Below, piece after piece: positions 1 through 11,999 of a stretch of 64,000 bases of DNA (position 1 is the first letter of the stretch; every line of letters begins with the position of its first letter). The DNA comes from Metridium senile (taxonomy: Eukaryota; Cnidaria; Anthozoa; Actiniaria; Metridiidae), in the NCBI GenBank assembly GCA_949775045.1, contig OX459105.1:4374556-4438555 (forward strand). Direction: 5' to 3'. The notes below the pieces were generated by a model, which ran no database searches, was not told the origin of the DNA, and was given only the letters and a program-made list of their open reading frames with translations. The translations under genes were made by a program, and so were the position numbers.

Positions 1-2301
1 AAATACATTACTAAAATGCTTACTTTGTATTAATTGCTTTTGTTTACTAATTTTTCGTGAGCATGAGGTCTCGAAACAAAAATATTTTTGATATGGCCTT
101 TTCAACTATTAAATCAGTTGGAAGATTAAAAGCGATTTTGGAAAAAAAATCCCGAACAATCGTACAAATATTGCGTGACATCAAAGAGTTAACATAAAAT
201 CGAGGCTATAATTAAAAACATCCCCCAACTGCACGGGGTCCCACATGGGTACATTTGTAAAAAAAACATGGCGATCAACGGTTTGCATCGGAAATGCATG
301 GGTCAAAAGTGCTGGAATTACGCTTACAAACGACGTACAGAGCTAATAGATGCATATGGGAATGTGTTTACATATTGATAAAGGAGGTTAGTCATTACAT
401 ATGCATTGAAATGTTCAAAATATATCTACTCCGGAACTAAAACTATAAAGTCGATTCATGCACAGCCTGTTCCTATTGATAAACATTTCAAAAAAACAAA
501 AAACCGTGAGAGTTCATATACACTTTAACACACCTAACACACTTTTGTTTTGTATATGTCAGTAGTTTCATTCCAGTAAGTAATCAGTAATCCGTATAGT
601 TTGTATAGTTTATTTGTGCACCGTTTAAAACGATCACAGAACTACATCTTTTTGTAAGAATAGTCACTTTCCTTCGTATTTTTGAAGTCATAACCTTTAT
701 TAATGCTTGTAATTTTGTATTTTATAGTAGCAAACTTGCCGAATTGTTGTATACCGATTACAATTCTAAGCTCGAGTGTGAGACGTTGTGCATGTTAATA
801 AATCTATCACAAATAAATGTCGAAGCCGTGCAGTGATATGTATGATTTACTTTTTTTAACAGACATCTTACATCAATTGTAACTGCATGATGGGCATCAT
901 TAAGCCTAAATGCAGGGATTCCACTTTCTAAAAGAACTTAGCTGGGTGATCTCACATGTGAATAAAGCCAACATGGGAGATCTTTGGGAATCAGCAATTT
1001 GATAAAATATCTCTCCTACTAAGCCATATTTGGAAGTTATGACTTTACAAAAACATGACAAACGCAAAGTTTTCTTAGTAGGAGAGAGTGGCTTGGCACT
1101 TAATAAAAAGATAAAATATGAAAAATAGGGCTATCCCCTTCCATTTTTTACAACATTTCCCAGCATGCAATGCAGTATTGAGTATTTAGCCTTGTAGAAT
1201 AAAGGAGCCTTTAATTTAATAACAGACAACATATTAAAGATATCTGAATTTTTGCTTGATTTCCTGATTCCTTAGCATGAGTCGGTCACAAATATGAGTC
1301 GCGGGTAGTGAAAATGTTTTCGATGGATGGTGTTAAGGGGTATTTTAAGGTAATTCGTCCCCATTCCCCCTCCTGAAAAGGAGGTTGTTTTTTTAAAGCA
1401 TCTTACAGGAGTCACAGGGAGATAGTTTCTTTGCCAAAGTATAGTTAGTCAACAAACCTATTGGGTCTACATGTTTCGGTCAAAATGTCGCTTCGGCATG
1501 ATGCGAGCAAAGCCCGAAGAAAATTAGAAATTGGAATAACCCCCCTTGGAATTCATTTTGAGGGGTAATAACCCACAAATTTGAACTCGGCATCCAAAAT
1601 TACATAGGAATAGTCAGTTTTCTAAGTTCTAGATATGTGGCAATATTCAAACATTAATAAATTAATAAATTAATGAATTAATTAATGATTCTATTATATC
1701 TATATTAGCCTTATAGAATTATTATTATTATTATTATTCAGGCAAGAAATGTATATATTATATATATATAATACTCATTCATTAAAGTACCTTTTGCCTC
1801 ATTTATAAACTCTGGAAATATTTTGAAATGAACAATAAAACTGCAATAATTATTGCATTCGGCTTTCATATGACATGAATAATTATATATGCAGATTCTT
1901 GAGTATAGTGATATCCACCTTGGCATTGGCTTCGGCAGATAACACCCTCCTTGCTATGCATAATTCTATTTATAACACAAATACGTACAATCAAAATATG
2001 CTATGAATATATCAATAACAAGAGAAGAAATACCGACATCATTTGCAGGCTTCAGAGTGTGGACTGTGGCTTGTTTGCGGCAACGATTATTGAAATAGGT
2101 GTATTATATACTGCATCTCTGTGCAATATGCAAAACAAAAGGAAATACAATGGAAATAACTGATTGAGTATGAAAACACTTTGTTAAAATATGCTTGACA
2201 CAAATTGACCAGAAAAACATATTTCGAAAATTATCATTTTCTATAATTGTAACTTTTAAAATATGCAGCATACAGTATGAGATGTTTTTTCTCCCATTCA
2301 G
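1..2301. other. Non-coding stretch, probably HOOK intron
   Basis: No exon was recognised here. The stretch is AT-rich with short ATT/TA runs near 1720-1770. Positions about 1960-2105 are one copy of an interspersed repeat seen again at about 8998-9180 and 21950-22040 (shared wording around AAATACCGACATC and TTCAGAGTGTGG). Because the first visible HOOK exon begins at 2302 with a splice acceptor, the stretch is most simply the upstream HOOK intron. Confidence 0.5.
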
Positions 2302-5300
2302 CTGAAAAGGTTAAAGAAATGGAAGAAATGTTGTCCCAGAAAGATAGTGAGATGAGAGCGATGGAAGACAGATATAAAAGATACCTAGAGAAAGCTAAAT
2401 CTGTAAGTACAATTACTGGAATAGTTAAACTCCCTTAACTGCACCCCGGCTGGCTCAATTGGTAGAGCATTCGCGCCCGGTTGGACCAGCAATCAGGGTC
2501 TTAAAATAATAGTCCTTTTCACAGTTCCGTCCAGTGACCACGAATATTAGTTCCAAGTCGAGGTTCGCGTTGCTGCGCATAGCAAAACTATAATTTATCA
2601 TGCGCAACAACGCGAACCACGACTTGGAACTATCATTCGTTGTCACTGAACGGAACTGTGAAAAGAACTATTTATTTATAGCCGATTTTCATATTTTCAT
2701 TTCTTTAATAGGTTATAAAGACGCTTGATCCGAAGCAAAGTTCGTCACCTAATACAGAGGTAACAAATTCGATTTCTAAAGAATATATAACACTCAATCG
2801 AGGCTGAGGTTGAGCAATGAGAATCGTATAATGACATAATTACGTCATTCTATAAACTGCTACAGTATTTCATTTAACGTTGGTCATCTGGAATTGGTTG
2901 GTTTGAGACCAATAGCAACCATTTCCAGATATGATCAACGTTGGTTGAAATAGATGTATACCGCAAATAACGACAATGTTTTGGTATTGTAGATATCAAC
3001 ATTACGGAATCAAGTCCAGGAAAAAGACAAAGTTATCGATCATTTAGAGGTTAGTAGATTCAATTCCCATTTTTCTCTTTCCCGCATTCCTTTCCCTTCT
3101 CTTTTCCTCCATTTTGTTTTCCAATCCCTTTTACTATTATTCTGTTATTTGATTCCTGCCGTTATTGATCATTTAGAGGTTAGTAGATTCAATTCTCATT
3201 TTTCTCTTTCCCACATTTCCTTCCCTTCTCTTTTCCTACATTTTGTTTCATAATTTTTCCCTTTTACTATTATTCTGTTATTTTATTCCTGTCGTTGCTA
3301 CATTCGTTTGCAGAGGGAGCACAACAAAACGAGAAGAACAAGAGAAAGTGAAGAAAAACTTATTGTGAGCGCGTGGTATGAAATGGTGAGTACAGTCTCT
3401 ACCAGTAAAATTACATTCGCCAACGCATAATCGAGATGAGGTGGTCTGGAGCGAGTTTAGTTGCCCAAAGGCGCTTGGGATTGTTACATGTTGATTTTTG
3501 CCGAGGGAGGAAAACCAGATAACCCAGAGAAAAAGCCTGATGGCATGAGAGAAAAGTACAGGGTTCATGCTACTCCTTAAACTCCTTGAAAACTCCTTAG
3601 ATTTGATTTACGTTTTTAAGGGCACTTGAAAAGCCCTTGAATTTTAGAAAATCAGCAAAAACTCCTTAAAAACTCTAGCTAAAGTAGGGTCAAAATTCAA
3701 ATTGAAATTCAATAAAAATTTTAGTATTGTACATCATTTTTACATTTTCGTAAATTCGTAAATTTTTGTATCTCAAAGTTGTCGCAAAAAGTGCTTAAAA
3801 ATTACTTTTTGGTCCTTGAAAACTCCTTAGATTTTGTTTACTGACATCAACACGAACCCTGAAAGTAATAGATCAAGCACGAGAAAAAGTGTTTCTTCCG
3901 ATATCCAAGAACGGAGAAGTTAGTTGAATAAAACGAGACACAGCCTATTTTTTTAATCAACTTCGATGTGTTTGGATAGATTAGGAAACACTCGTTCAAG
4001 TGCATGATCTGGCTTATCAAACCATTAATAATTTTTGAAGAAATTCAGACGATTTTATGCTAAGATCACAACTCCAAACCTCCTTCACGGTGGTGATTTC
4101 CTTTGGTTTGTCCTTATGAATTATTAATGAGTTTGAGATCAAGACATCTAAAGGCCGATTTACACGGCACGATTGTCGTGTGCGACTTGTAGTATACGAC
4201 TCAAATGAGCTCCAAGTCGTGCCGTGTAAATGCCCCTACGACTTGCCTACGACTGACGCACGCGACCTACAACTTGTCGTAGGATTTTGAACCAAGGATC
4301 AAAACCCTACGACTTGTCGTAGGAAAATGACGTGATTTGTCCCATATTAGGACTGGATCTAGTATTTCGTCCAATCACTCACGATTTTAGCAATGGCGTA
4401 TACGAATCGTATACGACTAGTCGCGCGCGTGTGAATGGTACCTACAATTTGTAGGCAAATCGTATACTACAATCGTAGGTCAAAATCGTATCTTGTAAAT
4501 CGGCCTTAACAAACTAAACTCACATATAAACCATGCCCAGTGGTGAAAGGGTCGCGGCAGTAAACCACTATGCAAGACATAACTATTTATCTATTTACCT
4601 ATGGGGGTTGATATAATCGCATAATATGCTACTGCAAAGATATATATAACGAAATTATTTATGCAAATAAAATCTTATGTAATACAATTAAATCACATAT
4701 AACAAAACAATATTTATGCCGTTGATCAATCGCATAGTCGTTTCGTTATGTACAGACAACAATATTTATGCCGTAAAACAATCGCATAATCGTTTCGTTA
4801 TATACAGAATAATTATAACAATAATTATGCCGTTGATCAATCGCATAATCGTTTCGTTATGTACTATAAAACCTACCAATATTTTTGCCGTAAAACAATC
4901 GCATAATCGTTTCGTTATATACAAACAGCGAAACTTATGCCGTTGATCAATCGCATAATCGTTTCGTTATATACAAACAGCGAAACTTATGCCGTTGATC
5001 AATCGCATAATCGTTTCGTTATATACAAACAGCGAAATTTATGCCGTTGATCAATCCCATAATTGTTTCGTTATGTACTATAGAACTTAACAATATTTAT
5101 GCCGTAAAACAATCGCATAATCGTTTCGTTATATATAGAAAACAATATTTATGCAGTTGATCAATCGCATAGTCGTTTCGTTATATACAGAAAACAATAT
5201 TTATGCCGTAAATCAATCGCATAATCGTTTCGATATGTACATAAAACAATATTTATGCCGTAAATCAATCGCATAATCGTTTCGTAATTCTTAAGTGCTC

Positions 5301-8300
5301 ATGTAAGAGTGTTTGCGTATGTTGAAGGTAGTGTTCTTTTTAAGCAATATAAATGTAATTTTTTAAAAAGCTTATGTAGAAGTGTTTCTTTAGGTTGTAG
5401 ATGGTGTAAGTCCCGGTTTAATGCGAGAAAAATCCGGTGTTATTTTAAGAAATATACATTGAGTTCATAAGTGTTTAATGCAAGAGCGTTGAGTATGAGC
5501 CGACTGTATGTGAGGAACAAACGGTGGCACGATAAAGTTGCAAACAACTACAAATTTAAGTATCTAGCTATGCTCTTTTTAAACAAATTGTAGAAAATGA
5601 ATGATATAGTTTCTAGCCGATCAGCTGGCTAACCGTCACAGAACCGATTTCCGAGCCGGCCCCAAAAAGTTCCTCGCTTTTGTTTTTAATGTGCCTTGCA
5701 AGGCGTTTGTGCCTTTTCCCACGTAGATGGATTTGATCATCAACATGGGCGGGTATCTACAAAAAAACAACAACAACAACAACAACAAATAAATCAGTGT
5801 ACAAGCAAAATTGTTTAATATGGGTAAGTAAATTAGAAAGTATTTTGATATCGAAATACAGTGGGATGGGACCACTATATTAATATATATTTTGGCTATT
5901 TAATTCTGTTTTGAGCGTAAGTAGGATCACGACGAAAATGTTTGATTACAACGTTTCAAAATACGCTCAAATAACTCGAAAATTGGTATGACTAAACCGA
6001 TTTTCAACAATAATACTCAAACATAGTTATTTCGAGCTAGACAGAAAGTATTTTGAAAGAAAGTATTTTGACGTTTCAAAACGTTTCAAAATACGCTCAA
6101 ATAACTCGAAAATTGGTATGACTAAACCGATTTTCAACAATAATACTCAAACATAGTTATTTCGAGCTAGACACACCTATTCTCTTATATGTGAATTTAA
6201 TAGTAAATTTGACAGAAAAACAGTGACGGCTTACATAAACCACAAGGTTACAAATGTTCATTTCCGGGACGGAATTCTAGACGTTCGGAAATGCTGAAGC
6301 AATAGATCAAACTTGTTCCAGTATAAAGAATTAACAAAATGTTATTCTGAAATGGAACTTCAGTAAGCCAACACAGTAGGTCTAGTTAATTGGCATAGTT
6401 TCGCAGAGCATACACTGAATTGATCTGATTGATATACTAAGATAAATTTGTGGGTGAGCAATTGTGACGTATAAATTCTAAATCCATGAACTTCATTCTA
6501 TCAATGTTACACCAATGCTTCAAAATATCCTGATGGACTTCTTACCTTCACTTTGCACAACTTGCAGTTCTTCCATTTCTGTCTATCCTCGATTTCCTAT
6601 CAGGTAAATTGATAACAAATTGACGTTAGAATGGAGAGATTCGAATAGGTGAAAAAAGATGCCCAAACTTTGTGCTTCTTTAATTGTTGTCGTTGTTTTG
6701 TTGTTGTTGTTCTACGAGACCACATGTACTTTAAAACAAGTTGAAACACTGACGCGTGTTGTGCGTTTATAGCTACTGAAAACAATCTTTGGTAATGATG
6801 TGACTCTTGAACACATAACGGCCATATACTATACAACGCCGCGGTGTTTAGAAGTTATTTCATAAATTGAGCACACCGACTTTACAAATGAAAATAAATA
6901 GTCTAAGTTTAATTACCTTTGATCGATCTTCTCCCAAAAAATGAACTTCGATTTGGCCTTCTTGAAATGAGCAAAACTCTTCCATGTTAACAACGTGGTT
7001 ATCAAAGTAGACTGAAATAAGATCTTGAAAAGATCATTTGTGAACTGCACGTTTCACATTTCTGATTGGCCGTTGAATTCACAAATGTGTGAAGAAGACA
7101 AGGTTTTCTGGTTCAGCCATATCATATTACAAGTAAATAGATAGATAGATAGATATAGGTTTATTAATAAAATTACATTGCAGTAGTAATTAGTAACATT
7201 TAAAATTTGATACAACAGATAATAAGAATACTCAATATTCAAAAAGTATACTAGATTTGATACTATAGAAATAAAATAATACTAATAATACTAATAAAAT
7301 ACTAATACTATAAAATATACTAGATTTTTGTTTAATATATTAATGGTCTCAAAACTGCTAAAACAACTTAATTGTTGAGCCTACATATATTAAAAATAAA
7401 TGAGTTGTTTAAACTACATCTAATAGTATTTTCTAGATAGGTTAAAAAGGCGCTTAATTATTTCTGATGTTATAATTGGCCTTGTGCCTGGTAAGAAGTA
7501 ATTATTCTCTAAGACTATGACTGCTATCACTTAACATCTAAATAATACAGCAGTACCGTATTACGTATTTTTTTACGTATATAACGAAACGAATTTATGG
7601 TTAACGGCATAAATTTTGTTGACAATTATATAACGAAACGATTATGCGATTGATTAACGGCATAAATTTCGCTGTTTGTATATAACGAAACGATTATGCG
7701 ATTGTTTTACGGCATAAATATTGTTAAGTTCTATAGTACATAACGAAACGATTATGCGATTGATCAACGGCATAAATTTCGCTGTTTGTATATAACGAAA
7801 CAATTATGCGATTGATCAACGGCATAAGTTTCGCTGTTTGCATATAACGAAACGATTATGCGATTGATCAACGGCATAAGTTTCGCTGTTTGTATATAAC
7901 GAAACGATTATGCGATTGTTTTACGGCATAAATATTGTTAAGTTCTATATAGTACATAACGAAACGATTATGCGATTGATCAACGGCATAAGTTTCGCTG
8001 TTTGTATATAACGAAACGATTATGCGATTGATCAACGGCATAAGTTTCGCTGTTTGCATATAACGAAACGATTATGCGATTGATCAACGGCATAAGTTTC
8101 GCTGTTTGTATATAACGAAACGATTATGCGATTGATCAACGGCATAAATATTGTTAAGTTCTATAGTACATAACGAAACGATTATGCGATTGATCAACGG
8201 CATAAGTTTCGCTGTTTGTATATAACGAAACGATTATGCGATTGATCAACGGCATAAGTTTCGCTGTTTGTATATAACGAAACGATTATGCGATTGATCA

Positions 8301-9418
8301 ACGGCATAAGTTTCGCTGTTTGTATATAACGAAACGATTATGCGATTGTTTTACGGCATAAATATTGGTAGGTTTTATAGTACATAACGAAACGATTATC
8401 CGATTGATCAACGCCATAAGTTTCGCTGTTTGTATATAACGAAACGATTATGCGATTGATCAACGGCATAAATATTGTTAAGTTCTATAGTACATAACGA
8501 AACGATTATGCGATTGATCAACGGCATAAGTTTCGCTGTTTGTATATAACGAAACGATTATGCGATTGATCAACGGCATAAGTTTCGCTGTTTGTATATA
8601 ACGAAACGATTATGCGATTGATCAACGGCATAAGTTTCGCTGTTTGTATATAACGAAACGATTATGCGATTGTTTTACGGCATAAATATTGGTAGGTTTT
8701 ATAGTACATAACGAAACGATTATCCGATTGATCAACGGCATACGTTTCGCTGTTTGTATATAACGAAACGATTATGCGATTGTTTTACGGCATAAATATT
8801 GGTAGGTTTTATAGTACATAACGAAACGATTATGCGATTGTTTAACGGCATAAATTATTTTGTTATGTTAGTATATTTAATTTATCTTTCATATAACTAT
8901 TTATTCGCATAATTTATTTTGTTATATATATGTTTTTAATGATTTGTGATTTATTACACGCCTTATCAGTGTTTCATTATCTACCACTGCAACAGTGTTA
9001 TAACACAAATACGTCCATCCAAAATATGCTATGAATCAATACAACAAATTATAGAAGAAATACCGACATCCTTTGCAAGGTTCAGAGTGTGGCTTTTTTT
9101 TTTTTTTTCCTGATAGAAAGAGACGGGGTAATCAGGAAGAAGAAGAAGAAGACGATTTTTGAAATAGGTGTATGTTGTTCTTATGTATATGGTACTTTGT
9201 TGACCAAATTTCAGCCTGAGTGTTCTTAATCACCTTGTTCTTTTGTGCGGGTTTTTACTATATCACACATATGTATTTACCTATTTGTGTTCATGCAGGG
9301 AATGCAGTTGCATCGTAAAGCATCAGAAGACAGTTTACTTGGAAACAGTGGAAGGCTGTCGTTCCTCGCCAGACAGAAACAAGCATCAATTCGACGGTCT
9401 ACACCAAACACAAAATAA
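2302..9418 (+). CDS. HOOK: Hook family cargo adaptor, C-terminal exons
   Basis: Five exons can be joined in one frame: 2302-2402, 2712-2759, 2993-3049, 3314-3385 and 9299-9418 (stop TAA 9416-9418). All have AG acceptors and GT donors; the first starts with two bases completing a codon and every later junction is phase 0. The product is a coiled coil (EMEEMLSQKDSEMRAMED, LRNQVQEKDKVIDHLE) followed by the family signature EEKLIVSAWYEMGMQLHRKA and the basic tail FLARQKQASIRRS, as in animal HOOK1-3. Hook proteins link dynein/dynactin to cargo; the C-terminal part binds the cargo-side FTS/FHIP partners. The N-terminal microtubule/dynein-binding region and most of the coiled coil lie upstream of the window. 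The last intron is 5.9 kb and contains satellite arrays and a nested antisense gene. Confidence 0.93.
2449..2509 (+). repeat. tRNA-like SINE head, truncated by MITE
   Basis: The stretch GGCTCAATTGGTAGAGCA resembles a tRNA A box as used by tRNA-derived SINEs. No B box follows, because a hairpin MITE starts at about 2510. It lies in a HOOK intron, so it is read as a SINE fragment and not as a tRNA gene. Confidence 0.45.
2510..2670. mobile_element. Hairpin MITE, family M1 copy A
   Basis: The ends are inverted repeats (TAGTCCTTTTCACAGTTCCG against its complement near 2653-2670) and nearly the whole element folds on itself around AACTATAATTTATCATGCGC. Related copies are at 19355-19515 and 41153-41307. 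The ends fit a TA target duplication. No coding capacity. Confidence 0.7.
3032..3290 (+). repeat. 129-bp tandem duplication of HOOK exon end
   Basis: The last six codons of the HOOK exon ending at 3049 (V-I-D-H-L-E), its donor and about 110 bp of intron occur twice, starting at 3032 and again at 3161, with some divergence in the CT-rich intron part. The second copy keeps the GTTAGT donor but has no acceptor close upstream, so it probably stays intronic. Confidence 0.8.
3930..4140 (+). repeat. SINE-like repeat body
   Basis: The stretch around CTGGCTTATCAAACCATTAAT, with AACCTCCTTCACGG, recurs at about 35610-35750, where it follows a tRNA-like promoter head. Here only the body is present. Confidence 0.55.
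4152..4506. mobile_element. Harbinger-like MITE, TAA target duplication
   Basis: The terminal inverted repeats AGGCCGATTTACA (4152) and TGTAAATCGGCCT (ending 4506) are flanked on both sides by TAA. A TWA target duplication with short TIRs is typical of the PIF/Harbinger superfamily. The 355-bp interior is rich in palindromic variants of TACGACTTGTCGTA and has no ORF. Confidence 0.7.
4703..5285 (+). repeat. ~52-bp satellite array, forward orientation
   Basis: About eleven diverged units contain TTATGCCGTTGATCAATCGC and ATAATCGTTTCGTTATATAC, with spacer variants ACAAACAGCGAAAC and TATAGAACTTAACAATA. It lies inside the last HOOK intron. The same unit forms a longer array in the opposite orientation at 7568-8850. 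Confidence 0.9.
5286..5612. other. Intronic DNA with no gene seen
   Basis: AT-rich sequence between the forward satellite array and the stop codon of the nested antisense gene; it would be that gene's 3' UTR or downstream flank. Nothing else was recognised. Confidence 0.4.
5613..7011 (-). CDS. Nested antisense gene, U1/matrin-type C2H2 zinc finger
   Basis: Three exons on the minus strand join in frame: 7011-6917, 6582-6546 and 5756-5613 (stop TAG 5615-5613), all with AG/GT splice sites. Exon 6582-6546 supplies CKLC; exon 5756-5613 continues IPAHVDDQIHLRGKRHKRL. Together they make C-x2-C-x12-H-x5-H followed by GKRHK, the form seen in U1/matrin/dsRNA-binding zinc fingers. The tail after the finger is short, ending SVTVSQLIG. 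The first exon also has a second open frame; the chosen one fits the splice phase and the finger. The whole gene sits in the HOOK last intron on the opposite strand, between the two inverted satellite arrays. N-terminal exons were not found. The family is unknown; such fingers usually bind RNA. It could be a pseudogene. Confidence 0.6.
5945..6175 (+). repeat. ~125-bp tandem duplication
   Basis: Two near-identical copies, from about 5948 and 6076, share ACGTTTCAAAATACGCTC and CTAAACCGATTTTCAACAAT. It lies in the intron between exons of the nested zinc-finger gene. Confidence 0.8.
7568..8850 (-). repeat. ~52-bp satellite array, inverted orientation
   Basis: About 24 units of TATATAACGAAACGATTATG plus CGATTGATCAACGGCATAAG, with two spacer types (TTTCGCTGTTTG and ATATTGTTAAGTTCTATAGT). 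They are the reverse complement of the 4703-5285 array. Several multi-unit blocks repeat exactly, which points to recent unequal exchange or slippage. Short ORFs across the array are by-products of its periodicity. Confidence 0.92.
8998..9180 (+). repeat. Interspersed repeat copy
   Basis: Matches the repeats at about 1960-2105 and 21950-22040: the AAAATATGC stretch, GAAATACCGACATC and GGTTCAGAGTGTGG recur in the same order. No ORF. Confidence 0.65.
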
Positions 9419-9845
9419 TGCAGTTACTGCAAGGTAACACATGAGAGATTTGTAATGAAATTCCCATGTGACCGCTGTGATCGCCACACCGATTTTTTAT
9501 GTTCAGTTATATTTCGTCAAATTTAAACTTTCGCCTTCGGTCAGCAATGATATTTTATCAGACCGCTGCGATCGCCAAGAAATCATGTTTGGCTATCAAA
9601 ATATAGAACAGAGTTCTTAATGATTAAACAAAACCCACACTGATTATGTTCAGTTATATTTCGTCAAATTTAAGCTTCCACCTGAAGGCAGTCAGCAGTT
9701 AATTATTTCACAAAAACGAAAGCGCCATCACAGCGATCCTGGCGATCTCAGCGATCGCAGCGATTATATGGGAACCAGGCTCATATTAATGACTGTGAAT
9801 ACACTTTTGATTTATAGAATCTAAGATATCACATAATACAGGCTA
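9419..9845. other. HOOK 3' flank / 3' UTR
   Basis: Follows the HOOK stop codon. It holds a pair of similar segments (TTCAGTTATATTTCGTCAAATTT near 9501 and 9651) and several GATCGC/GCGATC palindromes around 9730-9770. No canonical AATAAA was seen near the stop. Confidence 0.4.
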
Positions 9846-10114
9846 TACACCTAATTCAAAAAAGGTTGACGGGACGATTGGTGATTGCACGACCGAAAGG
9901 AGCTATGGGTAATACGAATTCCTTCTTATTCGTTTCTAAATTACCCAAACAATGCCTCCACCGTTCAGCGAAACCTTCGAGACACCCATCTAAGGTCATC
10001 GCTGAACGGTGTTTGGGTAATTAAGAATGGAATAAGAAGAAATTTGTGTTACCCACAGTCCTTTTCGGTCGTGCAATCGCCGTTCGCCCCGTCAACCTTT
10101 TTTGAATTAGGTGT
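9846..10114. mobile_element. MITE with ~55-bp inverted ends
   Basis: The left end, ACACCTAATTCAAAAAAGG and on through GCACGACCGAAAGGA, is mirrored at the right end (TCCTTTCGGTCGTGC to TTTTTTGAATTAGGTGT). A second inner inverted pair surrounds CCGTTCAGCG. Fragments of the same ends occur near 9160, 16800-16890 and, as a variant, at 27537-27866. Confidence 0.7.
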
Positions 10115-10435
10115 ATATCAATAGCTGCTCAGCTAATTACAATTTCCCTTCTCTCTACAGGGATACATAGCGATGTGTAGAACTACTAATTACCATCGAA
10201 ATCATTCAAGACAAGCCTGTACAGCAATATATCATCAGACGTATGTCCATTTCATCCCCCTCCCCATCCCCCTGTGTAACACACTTGTTTTGTCGAGATG
10301 GGCTTACCGGCTCTCGTGCATGAGAGCAAGAAAGACTGAATGATTGAAATGCATGGTTGTCGTCCATCAAACTCATCCAAGTTACGGCCTTCGGACAAAA
10401 ACTAATGCTATAATAACTAAAGTTTTGTACATCAG

Positions 10436-10571
10436 GGGCCAGTTGTACGAAGCCTGAATGGCGTTATTCACCGGATAAATCCTTATCTAGAGGATAAAAT
10501 CTATAAAAAAGCTATGCAATGGAAAATTTTTATCCGTGGATAACTTTATCCACCCTTCGTACAACCGGCCC
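10436..10571. mobile_element. MITE with CAG target duplication
   Basis: The 136-bp element has inverted ends GGGCCAGTTGTACGAAG and CTTCGTACAACCGGCCC, flanked by CAG at 10433-10435 and 10572-10574. The interior is a run of GGATAAA/TTTATCC half-sites. Confidence 0.7.
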
Positions 10572-10639
10572 CAGACTTGTTACAAGTGCCGATATTTTTC
10601 AAACTTGAAACTGGACTATCCACGTAATAATGATACATG

Positions 10640-10990
10640 TCCAATACACACGACTAGATTCCAATGGAATCTTACCTTTTTCCATTGGAATCTAATGGTG
10701 AGTCAAATAGGAAGGATTGGGCTTCCTGCGTTATGAGCTCATATCAATATTCGTCGGGTTGGAGTTCCTGTCTAGTATCCACCATTAGAAATCTGAAATC
10801 TTTAAAATTCTAATGGTGAAAGCAGCACCATTACATTCCAATGGAAATTCCAATGGAATTCTAATGGTAAACGAAAAACTGTTTGGGCTTCCTTTGTTAT
10901 TCACCATACTTTATTCGTGGGATCCCTGTGTCACCTTCGTCCACACGGCCCACCACCATTAGAGTTCTAATGGTTCCAATGGTTCTAGTG
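10640..10990. repeat. Cluster of ATTCCAATGGAAT palindromes
   Basis: Variants of TTCCAATGGAATCTAATGGT and its complement recur at least eight times over 350 bp. Looks like internally repeated transposon sequence; no gene recognised. Confidence 0.5.
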
Positions 10991-11212
10991 GTGTCATCAC
11001 CGCCGTATTTCACAACAAATATATTTGTAAACAGCAAGAATACACAACATGACGAATCATAATCACTATCCTCGTCTTCTCCTTTTGAAATCATCTATTT
11101 TATAAGCCATTTGCACGAAATCCAGCACCCGACCCGACCACTGCTAAAACATCCAAACTTCATAAGGTATTAAGCTTACTATAAATCCCTCACGTTATAC
11201 ATCATTATATCT

Positions 11213-11880
11213 GTAAAGTTTATGTCGTTTTCAAAAGATTGGAACGGACTTAAATAATCGCCTTTACTAGTAGCTCGTGGATACGGTAATCCAACCAACT
11301 TCAATCATTATAACTTTGTGTAGAATTCGAAACACTGAAACGGACTTACTCGCCTTTACTAGTAGCTCGCGCGGTTATCTATTATAATAATATATGTCGT
11401 TTTCAAACACTCAGATCACTACAACTTAACTTTCTAAATTCTCAATTCTGAACTCTATAATATCTACATATATTGTAATATATGTCGTTTTCAAAACAAT
11501 CGGATCACTATATCAACTTCCAACTTTAAATGTATATCCAAATCAATTTATTCACAGTATTACTTCGATTCATTCTTTATACTCCAATTATTAAAATTGA
11601 TTCAACTCTAAATATCTATATAATATAATATGTCGTTTTCAAAACACTCAAATCACTATGTAAACTTCCAACTTTAAATCTACAAATATCGTATTACTTC
11701 CTTTCATTCTTTATACTCCAATTATTAAAATTAATGCCACTCTTAAATATATATATGTAATTATATGTCGTTTTCAAAACACCCAGATCACTAAAAACAT
11801 GACCAACTTTAAACGTAAATAGAAATAAATTAATTGTATATCTTATTACTTAATATATTGATTGTTTATATACTCCAATT
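11213..11880 (+). repeat. Diverged tandem repeat, unit ~90-170 bp
   Basis: TATGTCGTTTTCAAAA recurs at about 11221, 11393, 11484, 11629 and 11765, each time followed by a CAGATCACTA-like and a CAACTTTAAA-like segment. The stretch leads directly into the LINE tail at about 12000. Confidence 0.65.
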
Positions 11881-11999
11881 TTCAAAATAGTGTTATATAA
11901 AATAACCATTTTATTTGAACTGATTAAAGGGAAGGCATTTAACTCAATAGAAATTGCTTGCTAAAGTGTAATAGTCAAATAGTTATACAAAAGAAAACA

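Noticed and set aside
2449..2500. Possible tRNA gene
   Set aside because: Only an A-box-like half is present, with no B box or acceptor pairing; better read as a SINE fragment.
7568..8850. Regular repeats that could suggest a CRISPR array
   Set aside because: The units are contiguous satellite repeats with variants and no unique spacers, in an intron of an animal gene; there is no cas gene.
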